Positions 1 to 8,870 of a DNA stretch of 64,000 nt are shown here, in pieces. The notes under the pieces are model-generated. The model was not told the origin of the DNA. It saw only the letters and a program-made list of their open reading frames with translations, and did no database searches. A program made the translations under genes and the position numbers. Numbering within the stretch: position 1 is the stretch's first letter; the number at the start of each line of letters is the position of its first letter. Origin of the DNA: an uncultured Polaribacter sp. (GTDB lineage: Bacteria > Bacteroidota > Bacteroidia > Flavobacteriales > Flavobacteriaceae); assembly GCF_947500975.1 (NCBI RefSeq), contig NZ_CANMUE010000004.1, positions 124,001 to 188,000 on the forward strand, read 5' to 3'.

Positions 1-494
1 TAGATGCTATTCAATTACATGGAGATGAATCTGTAGAATATGTTGCCAATTTAAAAAAGCAATTAACTGAAAGAAGGACTTTGTTTATTGAAGAAAATAA
101 GCAGATTAAAAAGAAAAAAAATAAACATTATATTTCTGAAAGTGAAGTTGAAATTATTAAGGTTTTTGGGATAAAAGACGAGTTTAATTTTGATGTTTTA
201 GAACCTTATTTAGAGGTTGTAGATTATTTTCTATTTGACACAAAAGGAAAAGAAAGAGGAGGAAATGGAATTAAATTTGATTGGTCTGTTTTAGAAAAAT
301 ATCCTTTTGAGAAACCTTTCTTTTTAAGTGGTGGAATAGGATTACAAGATGTTGATGAGGTTCAAAAAATAATAAAATCAAATTTACCAATTTACGCATT
401 AGATGTAAATAGTAAGTTTGAAAGTAAACCAGGAGTTAAGAAAATAGAAGAATTAGAGAAGTTTAAAAAAACTGTCATTTTGAACGAAATGTAA
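1..494 (+). CDS. trpF: Phosphoribosylanthranilate isomerase, 5' end cut by window
   Basis: Third-from-last step of tryptophan synthesis: isomerises phosphoribosylanthranilate to CdRP in the cytoplasm. The frame is open from base 3 with no start in view. It begins in the family motif AIQLHGDE and continues with [24 protein letters not shown] and [14 protein letters not shown], the usual phosphate-binding and C-terminal active-site segments of TrpF. A TTG at 81 is internal and not the start. The N-terminal part, which holds the catalytic Cys of the family, lies outside the window. It is followed 73 bases later by trpB. Odd point: the last codons (VILNEM and the stop) lie inside the left arm of a degenerate palindromic repeat at 474-543, so the C-terminus appears to be supplied by that repeat. 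Confidence 0.95.
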   Translation, partial: DAIQLHGDESVEYVANLKKQLTERRTLFIEENKQIKKKKNKHYISESEVEIIKVFGIKDEFNFDVLEPYLEVVDYFLFDTKGKERGGNGIKFDWSVLEKYPFEKPFFLSGGIGLQDVDEVQKIIKSNLPIYALDVNSKFESKPGVKKIEELEKFKKTVILNEM

Positions 495-543
495 AATCTC
501 TAGTGAGATAATTTTTGAGATTTCTTCATTAAGCCGAAATGAC
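474..543. repeat. Degenerate palindromic (REP-like) element over the trpF stop
   Basis: The left arm (474-500) starts GTCATTTTGAACGAAATG and ends AAATCTC. The right arm (517-543) starts GAGATTTCTTC and ends CGAAATGAC. Their reverse complements align over about 27 bases with a few mismatches, around a 16-base centre. Arms of this GTCATTTCG/CGAAATGAC type resemble short dispersed palindromes of flavobacterial intergenic regions; that comparison is from memory. No second copy was noticed in this window. Confidence 0.6.
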
Positions 544-567
544 AAACGAACGAATATTATAAATAAT

Positions 568-1752
568 ATGAAATCAAAATTTCACCCAGACAAAAATGGA
601 TATTATGGACAATTTGGAGGTGCATTTATACCAGAATTGTTATATCCTAATGTGAAAGAATTAGAAGATAATTACATTCAAATTATCAATTCTGATGAAT
701 TTCAAAAAGAATATAAAGCATTATTAAAAGACTATGTAGGTCGTCCAAGTCCGCTGTATTTGGCTAAACGTTTATCAGAAAAATATAACGCTTTTATTTA
801 TTTAAAACGAGAAGATTTAAATCATACAGGTGCCCACAAAGTAAACAATACTATTGGTCAGATTCTTGTTGCTAAGAAGTTAGGGAAAACCAAAATTATT
901 GCAGAAACAGGAGCAGGGCAACATGGGGTTGCAACGGCTACAGTTTGTGCGTTAATGGGCTTAGAATGCACCGTTTTTATGGGCGAAAAAGATATTGAGC
1001 GTCAAGCTCCAAATGTTGCCAGAATGAAAATGCTAGGTGCAAAAGTTATACCTGCATTAAGTGGAAGCAAAACTTTAAAAGACGCTACAAATGAAGCAAT
1101 ACGTTATTGGATTCAACATCCAGAAACCTTTTATTTAATAGGTTCTGTAGTTGGCCCTCATCCATATCCTGATATGGTTGCTCGTTTACAAGCCGTAATT
1201 TCAGAAGAAATAAAATGGCAGTTAAAAGAGAAAACAGGTAAAGAAAATCCTGATACAATAATTGCCTGTGTTGGTGGAGGTAGTAATGCTGCTGGTGCTT
1301 TTTATCATTATATGGATGATGAAGACGTTGAGTTAATAGCTGTTGAAGCATCTGGTTTAGGGGTAAATTCTGGTGAAAGTGCTGCAACTTCTCAATTAGG
1401 TGAAGTAGGAATTATTCATGGTTCTAAAACCATTTTAATGCAAGATGAATACGGTCAAATTGTAGAGCCTTACTCTATTTCTGCAGGTTTAGATTATCCA
1501 GGTGTTGGCCCTTTACATGCTTACTTATTTGATTCTAAAAGAGCTACTTTTATGAATGCAACAGATAAAGAAGCATTAACTGCCGCGTATGAATTAACAA
1601 AGATAGAAGGAATTATTCCAGCTCTAGAAAGTGCACATGCATTGGCGGTTTTATCAAAAATTACATTTAAAAAAGATCAAGTAGTTGTGGTAAATTTATC
1701 TGGTAGAGGAGATAAAGATTTAGAAACTTATATTAAACATTTAGAAGATTAA
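568..1752 (+). CDS. trpB: Tryptophan synthase beta chain
   Basis: PLP enzyme that condenses indole with L-serine, working as an alpha2-beta2 complex with TrpA. The 394-residue length is normal for TrpB. The PLP lysine lies in [10 protein letters not shown], the active-site glutamate in AETGAGQHG, and the phosphate-binding loop is GGGSNAAG. The product starts [18 protein letters not shown], as expected. Its stop overlaps the next start (TAATG), so the DUF3050 gene at 1752 is probably translationally coupled. Spacing after trpF and the common strand place it in one trp operon. Confidence 0.98.
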   Translation: MKSKFHPDKNGYYGQFGGAFIPELLYPNVKELEDNYIQIINSDEFQKEYKALLKDYVGRPSPLYLAKRLSEKYNAFIYLKREDLNHTGAHKVNNTIGQILVAKKLGKTKIIAETGAGQHGVATATVCALMGLECTVFMGEKDIERQAPNVARMKMLGAKVIPALSGSKTLKDATNEAIRYWIQHPETFYLIGSVVGPHPYPDMVARLQAVISEEIKWQLKEKTGKENPDTIIACVGGGSNAAGAFYHYMDDEDVELIAVEASGLGVNSGESAATSQLGEVGIIHGSKTILMQDEYGQIVEPYSISAGLDYPGVGPLHAYLFDSKRATFMNATDKEALTAAYELTKIEGIIPALESAHALAVLSKITFKKDQVVVVNLSGRGDKDLETYIKHLED

Positions 1753-2543
1753 TGAATTCTAAGATAGCTTATATAGAAAAGGAGTTGGTTTCTTTGAGAG
1801 AAGACTTAAAAAATCATAAATTATATAAACAGCTAAATTCTATAGACGATATTAAAACGTTTATGGAAGGGCATGTTTTTGCTGTTTGGGATTTTATGTC
1901 GCTCTTAAAAGCGCTACAAATTAATTTAACAACAGTTTCAACACCTTGGATTCCTAAGAAGAATACAAATTTAGTTCGTTTTATTAATGAGATTACATTA
2001 GCAGAAGAAAGTGATGTAAACAAAGACGGTGTCTTAAAAAGTCATTACGAAATGTATTTAGATGCGATGCAAGAAATGCATGCAGATTGCTCTAAAATCG
2101 AAAATTTTATTCAAGATATTTCTAAAGGAAAAGACATTATTGAATCTCTAGAAAAACTATCAATAGACAAGGCAATTAAAGATTTTGTTACATATACTTT
2201 TAATATAATTGATGCAAACGAAAATCATAAAATTGCAGCTGCTTTTACATTTGGTAGAGAAGATATTATACCAGATATGTTTCTAAAAATTGTTGATGAA
2301 ACAACCGTAAATAGTAATGTAAGTTTTGATAATTTTATATATTACCTAAACAGACATATAGAGTTAGATGGTGATGAGCACGGGCCTTTATCATTACAAA
2401 TGATTGAAGAATTATGTGGTAATGATGATAAAAAATGGCAGGAAGTTTTAGATGTTGCTAAAACTTCTTTACAGGTAAGAATCAATTTATGGACTGCTAT
2501 AGAAGAAACATTAAAAAGTAAAAAAGAACCAGTTTTAGCATGA
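1752..2543 (+). CDS. DUF3050 family protein embedded between trpB and trpA
   Basis: A helix-rich 263-residue soluble protein matching the DUF3050 family by overall pattern. His and acidic residues typical of heme-oxygenase-like folds stand at H41 (EGHVFAVWDF), H98 with E100 (KSHYEMYLDAM), H159, E170 (FGRE) and H202/D206/H210 (NRHIELDGDEHG). The DxxxH spacing at 206-210 recalls heme-oxygenase-like diiron oxidases; that is inference, not a demonstrated activity. It overlaps trpB by 1 base (TAATG) and trpA by 4 bases (ATGA), so it is tightly built into the trp operon. A role in tryptophan or indole metabolism is suggested by context only. Function unknown. Confidence 0.8.
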   Translation: MNSKIAYIEKELVSLREDLKNHKLYKQLNSIDDIKTFMEGHVFAVWDFMSLLKALQINLTTVSTPWIPKKNTNLVRFINEITLAEESDVNKDGVLKSHYEMYLDAMQEMHADCSKIENFIQDISKGKDIIESLEKLSIDKAIKDFVTYTFNIIDANENHKIAAAFTFGREDIIPDMFLKIVDETTVNSNVSFDNFIYYLNRHIELDGDEHGPLSLQMIEELCGNDDKKWQEVLDVAKTSLQVRINLWTAIEETLKSKKEPVLA

Positions 2544-3304
2544 AAAAATTAGAAACAATTTTTAAGGAAAAGAAAAATTTATTGTCTATTTATTTTACTT
2601 GTGGTTACCCTAAATTAGAAGACACAACTGAAGTAATTTTTGCATTAGAAAAAAGTGGAGTAGATTTTATAGAAGTAGGTTTGCCGTATTCAGATCCATT
2701 GGCTGACGGGCCAACTATACAAGATAGTAGTCAAAAAGCATTACAAAACGGTATAAATTTAGATATTGTTTTTGATCAATTAATGACGATAAAAGAAACC
2801 AATAAGACACCATTGGTTTTAATGGGGTATTTAAATCAAATGCTAAAATATGGCGAAGATAAATTTTGTCAAAAAGTAGTTGATTGCGGAATCGATACGG
2901 TTATTCTTCCTGATTTACCAATGGTAGAATTCGAAAATCACTATAAAGAATTATTCGATAAATATGGAATAACAAATGTATTTTTAATAACGCCGCATAC
3001 TTCAGATGAAAGAATTCAAAAAATAGATTCTTATTCTAAAGCATTTATTTATGTAGTTGCATCTGCATCAATAACAGGTGCAAAAGGAGATATTTCTAAT
3101 CAACAGATTGCATATTTTGAAAGAATTAAAGCCATGAATTTAAAGAGTAATTTAATTGTTGGTTTTGGTATTTCTGATAAAGAAACTTTTACCACAGCTT
3201 GTAAATATGCAAATGGAGCAATTATTGGTTCTGCTTTTATAAAGAATTTAGGGAAGAATGGAGTTGATAAAATTGATGATTTTATTAGACCAATTATATC
3301 ATAA
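2540..3304 (+). CDS. trpA: Tryptophan synthase alpha chain
   Basis: Splits indole-3-glycerol phosphate to indole and glyceraldehyde-3-phosphate and channels indole to TrpB. A 254-residue TIM barrel. The two catalytic acids lie in FIEVGLPYSDPLADGPTIQ (Glu and Asp of the family), followed by LMGYLNQ, VILPDLP, and the phosphate site GFGIS plus GAIIGSAF. The start overlaps the DUF3050 stop (ATGA). It is the last gene of the operon and is followed by a strong hairpin. Confidence 0.97.
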   Translation: MKKLETIFKEKKNLLSIYFTCGYPKLEDTTEVIFALEKSGVDFIEVGLPYSDPLADGPTIQDSSQKALQNGINLDIVFDQLMTIKETNKTPLVLMGYLNQMLKYGEDKFCQKVVDCGIDTVILPDLPMVEFENHYKELFDKYGITNVFLITPHTSDERIQKIDSYSKAFIYVVASASITGAKGDISNQQIAYFERIKAMNLKSNLIVGFGISDKETFTTACKYANGAIIGSAFIKNLGKNGVDKIDDFIRPIIS

Positions 3305-3308
3305 AACA

Positions 3309-3340
3309 AAAAAGCGAAACTTAATAAGTTTCGCTTTTTT
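3309..3340. terminator. Bidirectional intrinsic terminator
   Basis: A 12-bp perfect stem, AAAAAGCGAAAC with GTTTCGCTTTTT, around the loop TTAATAA. An A-tract on the left and a T-tract on the right let it stop both the trp operon (plus) and the FKBP gene converging from the minus strand. Confidence 0.9.
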
Positions 3341-3357
3341 ATTTTTTTAAAGTGATA

Positions 3358-3813
3358 TTAATTTACACTAATTAAATTTATATCAAATACTAATACTGAA
3401 CCACCAGGAATACCATTGTAATCAGAGATTCCATATCCTAAGTTATAGGGAACTAATAATATACCATCTCCACCTTCTTTAAAATAAGTAATTCCTTCTG
3501 TCCAACCAGCAATAACCTGATTTAATCCAAAAGAGATTCCATTTTCATCACTTTGATCAAAAACAGTACCATTTAAAAAATATCCTTTGTAAGAAACTGT
3601 TACATTTGAAGTACTCGTTGGTCTAGCTCCAGATCCTTCATTATTAATTACATAATATAAACCTGTACTGCTTTTTTGAGCATTTAAATTATTATCTTCA
3701 ATATATTGTAATATGTCAGCTTCTGTTTGCGGCTCAGGAATTGAATTATCTCCTAAACAAGAAAAAAGATTAACAAATGTTAGAAGTAGGATGCAATATT
3801 TTAACAATTTCAT
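3358..3813 (-). CDS. FKBP-type peptidyl-prolyl isomerase lipoprotein
   Basis: Predicted to speed prolyl cis-trans isomerisation in the periplasm or at the outer membrane. 151 residues. A lipoprotein signal ends in the lipobox LFSC (Cys19). The FKBP core occupies about residues 65-150, with VSYKGYFLNGTVFDQS, VIAGWTEGI, a G-x-LLVPYNLGYG segment and SVLVFDINLI, covering the usual active-site aromatic residues. It resembles the gliding-associated FKBP lipoproteins of Bacteroidota but is shorter than GldI as I know it, so gldI is not assigned. It lies 39 bases after the amidohydrolase gene on the same strand. Confidence 0.88.
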   Translation of the reverse strand: MKLLKYCILLLTFVNLFSCLGDNSIPEPQTEADILQYIEDNNLNAQKSSTGLYYVINNEGSGARPTSTSNVTVSYKGYFLNGTVFDQSDENGISFGLNQVIAGWTEGITYFKEGGDGILLVPYNLGYGISDYNGIPGGSVLVFDINLISVN

Positions 3814-3852
3814 TACTATAAATTTATTTTTTGCGAATATACATTGATTATT

Positions 3853-5466
3853 TTAATAAACTTTTTCTCCATTCACAAAAGTAGAAACTGCTTTAGTTTT
3901 AGGGATTTGACTGCCATCAACAGTCATAATGTCTTGATTAATAATCACAAAGTCAGCAAATTTTCCAACTTCAATACTTCCTTTTTCAGCTTCTTCAAAG
4001 TTAGCGTAAGCAGCCCAAATAGTCATCCCTTTTAAGGTTTCTTCTCTAGTTAAAGCATTTTCCATTTGATAACCATTTTTTGGATAATTATCTAAATCTT
4101 TTCTAATTGTTGCTGCATAAAAAGTTAAAAACGGATTTACTTGTTCAACTGGAAAGTCGGTTCCTAAAGCAATTTTTCCATAAATGTTTAATAACTTTTT
4201 AAAAGCATAAGCACCTTTTATTCTTTCTTTTCCAACTCTATCTTCTGCCCAATACATATCAGAAGTAGCGTGTGTTGGTTGTACAGAAGGTAAAATATTA
4301 TCAAATTTAGCAAAATCTTCTTCAGTTATTATTTGAGCATGTTCAATCCTCCAGCGTCTATTTTTTTTATCTTTTAAAACGTTTTTATATGTTTTTAATA
4401 ACCATGTATTTGCAGAATCTCCAATAGCATGTGTATTCATTTGAAATTCTGATGCAGCTATTTGTCTAGCAATTTCTTGATATCTTCTTGGAGTATAAAT
4501 TAAGGCTCCAAAATGATTTTCTCTATCTGAATAGGGTTTACGCATAGCTGCACCTCTAGATCCCAAAGCACCATCACCATACACTTTAAAGGATCGTACA
4601 TTTAATCTGTCAGTTTTTATAATTCCTTTATTTATATAATAATTTATTTGGTCTTGTTTATCACCAGAAATCATGGCATATACTCGTATTTTTAAACTTT
4701 TTGCTTGTTGTAGGCTATCAATTAATTCAATAGTATTTCTATCTAAACCAGCATCATCTACTGTTGTTAATCCATAAGAAAAAGATGTTTTTTGAGCGTC
4801 TAATAAACCTTTAATTGCTTGTTTTTTAGAGGTTTTTGGAAATTTAACAAAATCCATAGCAGCATCAATTAAAACTCCAGTTAATTTACCATCTTTTAAA
4901 ACAATTTCACCACCAGAAACTTTAGTGTTTTTTGATATTTCTGTTAAATCTAAAGTTGCTTGATTTACCAAAAGAGCATGTCCATCAACTCTACCAATGG
5001 CAACAGGGATTGTTGGAAATAAAGCATCTAATTTTTCTTTAGTTGGAAATTCTTTTACTTCCCAATCATTTTGATCCCAACCACGTCCTGTAATAAAAGA
5101 AGTGTTTTTTTCTTTTTGAAAAGCTACTAACTTTTCTAAAACTTCATCATAATTTTTAGTGCCTTCTAAAGATACTTTTTGTTGTTGCAAGCCCATTCTG
5201 TAAAAATGGCAATGCACATCAATTAAACCAGGTAGAATAGTTTGATTTTTTGCATCTACAATATTAGAAGATTCATATTTTTCTTGAATTTCTTTAGAGG
5301 ATCCAACTGCAATAAATTTACCATCTTTTATGGCAAAAGCGTTAGCTTTATCAAAAGATTTATTTACTGTATATGTATTAGAATTAATAACAATTAAGTC
5401 TGCTTTTTCTTTTTTACAAGAGATAAAAAAAGTGATTAAAAACGAGTAAATAAATATTTTTTTCAT
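3853..5466 (-). CDS. Amidohydrolase (YtcJ-like), predicted lipoprotein
   Basis: Metal-dependent hydrolase of the amidohydrolase superfamily; the substrate cannot be told. 537 residues with a lipoprotein signal ending FFISC (Cys17), so it probably sits in the periplasm. The N-terminal composite domain leads to PGLIDVHCHFYRMG, with metal-binding HxH at 85-87. Later metal and active-site segments are NTHAIGD, RIEHAQ and LGTDFPVE. The layout matches the YtcJ/LAF3-type family, often annotated N-substituted formamide deformylase-like. It overlaps the DoxX-like gene upstream by 4 bases (ATGA), so it is the last gene of an operon with DoxX and the M28 peptidase. Confidence 0.9.
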   Translation of the reverse strand: MKKIFIYSFLITFFISCKKEKADLIVINSNTYTVNKSFDKANAFAIKDGKFIAVGSSKEIQEKYESSNIVDAKNQTILPGLIDVHCHFYRMGLQQQKVSLEGTKNYDEVLEKLVAFQKEKNTSFITGRGWDQNDWEVKEFPTKEKLDALFPTIPVAIGRVDGHALLVNQATLDLTEISKNTKVSGGEIVLKDGKLTGVLIDAAMDFVKFPKTSKKQAIKGLLDAQKTSFSYGLTTVDDAGLDRNTIELIDSLQQAKSLKIRVYAMISGDKQDQINYYINKGIIKTDRLNVRSFKVYGDGALGSRGAAMRKPYSDRENHFGALIYTPRRYQEIARQIAASEFQMNTHAIGDSANTWLLKTYKNVLKDKKNRRWRIEHAQIITEEDFAKFDNILPSVQPTHATSDMYWAEDRVGKERIKGAYAFKKLLNIYGKIALGTDFPVEQVNPFLTFYAATIRKDLDNYPKNGYQMENALTREETLKGMTIWAAYANFEEAEKGSIEVGKFADFVIINQDIMTVDGSQIPKTKAVSTFVNGEKVY

Positions 5467-5825
5467 GAATTTTGATAAATTAAATGAGCACCATACATTA
5501 ATAAAAATTGTAATAGAATTCTAATAATTGCTCGTTTTTTAGTGCCAATTGCTGGCCTTTCTTTTTTAAGATCCCAAATATGAATGGGTAACAAAAAGAT
5601 TAATAATATGAAAATACCAAATGCTGTATTTTTTACCGTTAAATCAAAAAACAAACCAATTCCAAGTATAAATTCTATAATGCCAATTACATAATTTACC
5701 AATAATTTTGGAAAAATATCAGGAATAAAATGTTTAAAAAAATGAGGTTTTATAAAATGCATAATTCCTGTGTAGCAGAAAAAACCACTAAAAATAATTT
5801 TTAAAACGAGTACAATAATTTCCAA
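5463..5825 (-). CDS. DoxX-like four-helix membrane protein
   Basis: A 120-residue integral membrane protein with four hydrophobic segments (about residues 3-22, 43-62, 67-85 and 101-117). The first helix carries GFFCYTGIMHFIKPHFF and the second starts YVIGIIEFILGIG, the G-x-x-E helix pattern of DoxX/MauE-like proteins. Function in the family is poorly defined; roles in redox or quinone-linked processes have been proposed for relatives. It starts 4 bases after the M28 peptidase stop and overlaps the amidohydrolase start by 4 bases. Confidence 0.8.
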   Translation of the reverse strand: MEIIVLVLKIIFSGFFCYTGIMHFIKPHFFKHFIPDIFPKLLVNYVIGIIEFILGIGLFFDLTVKNTAFGIFILLIFLLPIHIWDLKKERPAIGTKKRAIIRILLQFLLMYGAHLIYQNS

Positions 5826-5829
5826 ATTA

Positions 5830-7263
5830 TTAAGGTTTTACAGGAGAATTTGAGTATAAATATTTATCCATCAGATATAAAATACTAGCCATTGAAGCAG
5901 AACCTAATTCTAGTTCTCTTTTGTTAACTTTATCAAAAGTATCAATACTTGTGTGATGATAATCAAAATAGCGTTGAGAATCTGGTCTATAACCAACTAA
6001 AGTTACGTTTTCATCCTTTAAAGGGCCAATATCGGCACCAGATCCACCTTTGTCTAAATCGTGTAAACCATAAGGAGATAAAAGTTTTTTCCAACTCTGT
6101 AAAAGTTTTGTATTAGAAGAATTTGCATCAATTGAGAAACCTCTTGGTGTATGACCTCCAGCATCAGATTCTAAACCTCCAATGTGGTTTTCTTTATTTA
6201 GTTTTGCTAATTCAGCGTATTTTTTTGCGCCTCTTGTTCCGTTTTCTTCGTTCATAAAAAAGATAACTCTTAACGTGTTTTTTGGTTTGATGTTGTTTTT
6301 CTTAAACAAATAAGCCACTTCTAAAGATTGTACAATTCCTGTTCCATCATCATGAGCGCCATCACCTAAATCCCAAGAATCTAAATGACCACCAACAACC
6401 ATAATGTTTTCTGGAGTTTCAGAACCTTTAATTTCTCCAACAACATTAAACGAAGGTGCATCTGGTAATGTTTGGCAACTTTGCTTGAAATAGAATTTTA
6501 AAGTTGGATTCTCTTTTAAATCATCACTTAAAATATTAGCTGCTCTGCTACTAATTGCTGCTGTTGGAATGTATTTTTCTTCAGCTAAATTGCCATAATT
6601 CATAGTTCCAGTATGAGGATAATCGTCTATAGAATTCGTCATGGAACGTACAATTACACCTTTTGCACCAAACTCTCCACAAACTGCAGCTCCATTAACT
6701 CGTTGGTCTACGCAACCTCCATAAGCTTTAAAAGTGTTAATTAATTTGTCATCAAAAGGACGATTAAAAAAGACAATTTTTCCTTCCATTTTAGCACCTA
6801 AAGTTTTTGCTTCTTCTATGCTTTTTACTTCAATAACTTCTGCCAAAACACCAGATTTTGGTGTTGCTACAGAAAACCCTAAAGCACAAATTGGTACGTT
6901 TTTTTGAACTCCATTTGTTGTATAAGTTGCAATTTCTTTTTCGCCTCTAACCCAATGTGGTACCATTACAGGTTGCAACCAAACAGAATCTAAACCTACT
7001 TCTTTCATTAAATTTTTTCCCCAAATTACAGATTTAGCAGCTCCTTCTGATCCTGATAATCTACTGCCAATGTTTGAAGTTAAATCTCTTAACCATTCGT
7101 AAGATTTACCATTTGTTAAAGCCGAGTTGAAAAGTGTTTTTATGTTTGTTGAATCTATTTTTTCTTCTGATGATAATTTGTTGTTATCAATTGGTTTTTC
7201 TGGTTTCTGATTACAAGAAATTAGCCATAAAGAAATTGAAAGTAAAAATAAAATTTTTTTCAT
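5830..7263 (-). CDS. M28-family zinc aminopeptidase lipoprotein with PA domain
   Basis: Predicted secreted di-zinc exopeptidase. Zinc ligands are visible in VVGGHLDSWDLGDGAHDDG (His and bridging Asp), FFMNEENGTRGA (Glu pair), ESDAGGHTP and the C-terminal YHHTSIDTFDKV. A protease-associated domain precedes the catalytic part (segment with GKIVFFNRPFD and GAAVCGEFGAKGVIVRS). The start is chosen at 7263 (MKKILFLLSISLW) rather than an ATG four codons upstream, because this gives a standard lipoprotein signal with the lipobox LISC. It is the first gene of an operon with the DoxX-like and amidohydrolase genes. An exact substrate cannot be assigned. Confidence 0.9.
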   Translation of the reverse strand: MKKILFLLSISLWLISCNQKPEKPIDNNKLSSEEKIDSTNIKTLFNSALTNGKSYEWLRDLTSNIGSRLSGSEGAAKSVIWGKNLMKEVGLDSVWLQPVMVPHWVRGEKEIATYTTNGVQKNVPICALGFSVATPKSGVLAEVIEVKSIEEAKTLGAKMEGKIVFFNRPFDDKLINTFKAYGGCVDQRVNGAAVCGEFGAKGVIVRSMTNSIDDYPHTGTMNYGNLAEEKYIPTAAISSRAANILSDDLKENPTLKFYFKQSCQTLPDAPSFNVVGEIKGSETPENIMVVGGHLDSWDLGDGAHDDGTGIVQSLEVAYLFKKNNIKPKNTLRVIFFMNEENGTRGAKKYAELAKLNKENHIGGLESDAGGHTPRGFSIDANSSNTKLLQSWKKLLSPYGLHDLDKGGSGADIGPLKDENVTLVGYRPDSQRYFDYHHTSIDTFDKVNKRELELGSASMASILYLMDKYLYSNSPVKP

Positions 7264-7322
7264 GTTGGAATTCATTTTTTATCTGATAAAGCTACAAAAA
7301 TGAAATGAGAATATTGAAACAC

Positions 7323-8042
7323 TTATTGTTCTTTTAGAATCTTTTCAGCTTCTGAGAAAACAGATCTATATTTTCTTGAGTTTACTTTTGTCATAGAATT
7401 TATTTCTGAAATAATTTCTTGTAATACTTCTGTAGCTTCGTTCTTTTTATTTCTTCGGATTAAAAATTTAGAGAGCTCTAATCTATTATCATAATTAGAA
7501 AAACGGATGTCAACTTTTTTTAATTGAATTTCTGCGTCTTTAAAATTTCCTGTTTGTTCTAATGCTAAACCGTACAAGTAGACTGATTCTTTAAAGTCTT
7601 TATCTATATTTATTTTATTTGCAATTTCAATTACTTTTTCAAATTTTGAAGTTTCAAAATAGCAATTTATCAACTTGTTTAAAGTATAAGGTTCATCTTT
7701 AAAATTACCTTCTAAAGCTTTATTGTATAATAAAATTGCATTATTATAATCTCTATTTTCTAAAAAAGCATCAGCAAGATTTATTTTGTTTTGAAAAGTG
7801 TTTGAAAATGCTAGCTCTTTTTCTAAATCTTTAATTTTTTTTGAAGGATTGATAATAGTTGTAATTTCTTCTGCAATATTTACAACATCTTTTTTATTAA
7901 ATACATGTGTAAATAAATATACAATACAACCTATTAATGGTATAAAAAATATAATAAAATACCAGTAATAATTACTACTGTTTTTGTAAGCATGATAAAT
8001 GCAAAACACTTGTAAGGCAATAGTTAAATAGTATACTAACAT
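7323..8042 (-). CDS. Membrane-anchored TPR protein
   Basis: 239 residues, not recognised as a named family. Two hydrophobic segments near the N-terminus (about residues 1-18 and 26-45) are followed by a short basic stretch and a soluble domain of tetratricopeptide-like helical repeats, for example KINLADAFLENRDYNNAILLY and the ESVYLYGLALEQTGNFKDAE region. The arrangement resembles small phospholipase-D-N-terminal-like plus TPR proteins of Bacteroidota. It probably presents a cytoplasmic protein-binding surface at the inner membrane. It lies 32 bases after the frameshifted LAS peptidase gene on the same strand. Confidence 0.7.
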   Translation of the reverse strand: MLVYYLTIALQVFCIYHAYKNSSNYYWYFIIFFIPLIGCIVYLFTHVFNKKDVVNIAEEITTIINPSKKIKDLEKELAFSNTFQNKINLADAFLENRDYNNAILLYNKALEGNFKDEPYTLNKLINCYFETSKFEKVIEIANKINIDKDFKESVYLYGLALEQTGNFKDAEIQLKKVDIRFSNYDNRLELSKFLIRRNKKNEATEVLQEIISEINSMTKVNSRKYRSVFSEAEKILKEQ

Positions 8043-8074
8043 TTTGTAAATATACTAAAAGAACTTAAAAAAAA

Positions 8075-8864
8075 TCAAATTTGAAAGTGGATATGATCAT
8101 CATGTCTTACAGCTCTGCAACTATGAAATCTAATTTTAGGATGATTTAATTTCATTCGATTTTTTAAATGTGGTTCAATAAAAATTTTACTTACTTTTTT
8201 ATTTTTTAAAATACAGAGAATTAGTTTTTTTGTTCCTTTTTCGGATATTTTTAAATCGTTATTTAAAGTTCTAAGAGTCATGTATTTTGTAAAATCATAT
8301 TGCCAATAACCTCTTTTTTTACAGTTTTCAATTTGATTTATTTCGTTGTTTTTTGGATCTTCAAAAATACCATAACCACTATTTTGAAGGTTTTTCATTT
8401 GTTAATTTCATGTTTTTATCTTTATAAATAAAAGAAACATCAATTTTTCTACCATCATTATGACTTAAATGAGGCAACAACGGAAATCCATCAAAAAATG
8501 GAAAGTTGGCATCTAAATAAATTAGTTTTATATCTGGAAAATCTTTATTAATTTTTAGTGAAACATCAGTTAATACATCATATAATTCTGGTTTTACATA
8601 GTTTCTATTACAAAGTTTTGTAATAATATTATGAGATTCAATTATATGATTATCATCAATTTTTATTCTTCCAAAAAAAGGAGCAATATTCGGAACAATT
8701 AAGATACTTGAAATTAAATAAAGTAAAAGAAATAGTATTGTTCTTTTTAGTTTATACCTCGGTTTTTTCTTAATACAAAAAACAGAAACTATATAAATAA
8801 TCCCTCCAATTTGAGTGATAATTGTAAGAACTATAAATATGAGTAAATGAATTAAGTTTCTCAT
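8075..8864 (-). pseudogene. LAS-type (HxxxxxxD/HxH) peptidase gene split by a +1 frameshift
   Basis: Two overlapping minus-strand frames belong together. The upstream frame (8864-8379, 161 codons) encodes two N-terminal membrane helices, then LSHNDGRKIDVSF, which holds the H-x6-D metal motif (His codon 8460-8462, Asp codon 8439-8441). It stops at TAG (8379-8381) after EKPSK. The other frame (8398-8075) continues at once with SGYGIFEDP and ends with HDDHIHFQI, the HxH metal motif. Dropping the T of AAATAGTGG joins them as PSK-SGYGIF. Only the joined product, about 262 residues, carries the whole zinc site of LAS/MepA/M15-type peptidoglycan peptidases. Neither half has another defect, so a recent mutation, a sequence error or recoding are all possible. 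It starts 6 bases after the barrel gene. Confidence 0.75.
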
Positions 8865-8870
8865 AGAAAT

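Noticed and set aside
1085..1387. 100-codon open frame antisense to trpB
   Set aside because: Low-complexity His/Gln/Leu-rich translation, wholly inside a certain gene on the other strand; a shadow frame.
3358..3813. Naming the FKBP lipoprotein gldI
   Set aside because: Shorter than GldI as I know it and no other gld genes are near; only the family call is supported.
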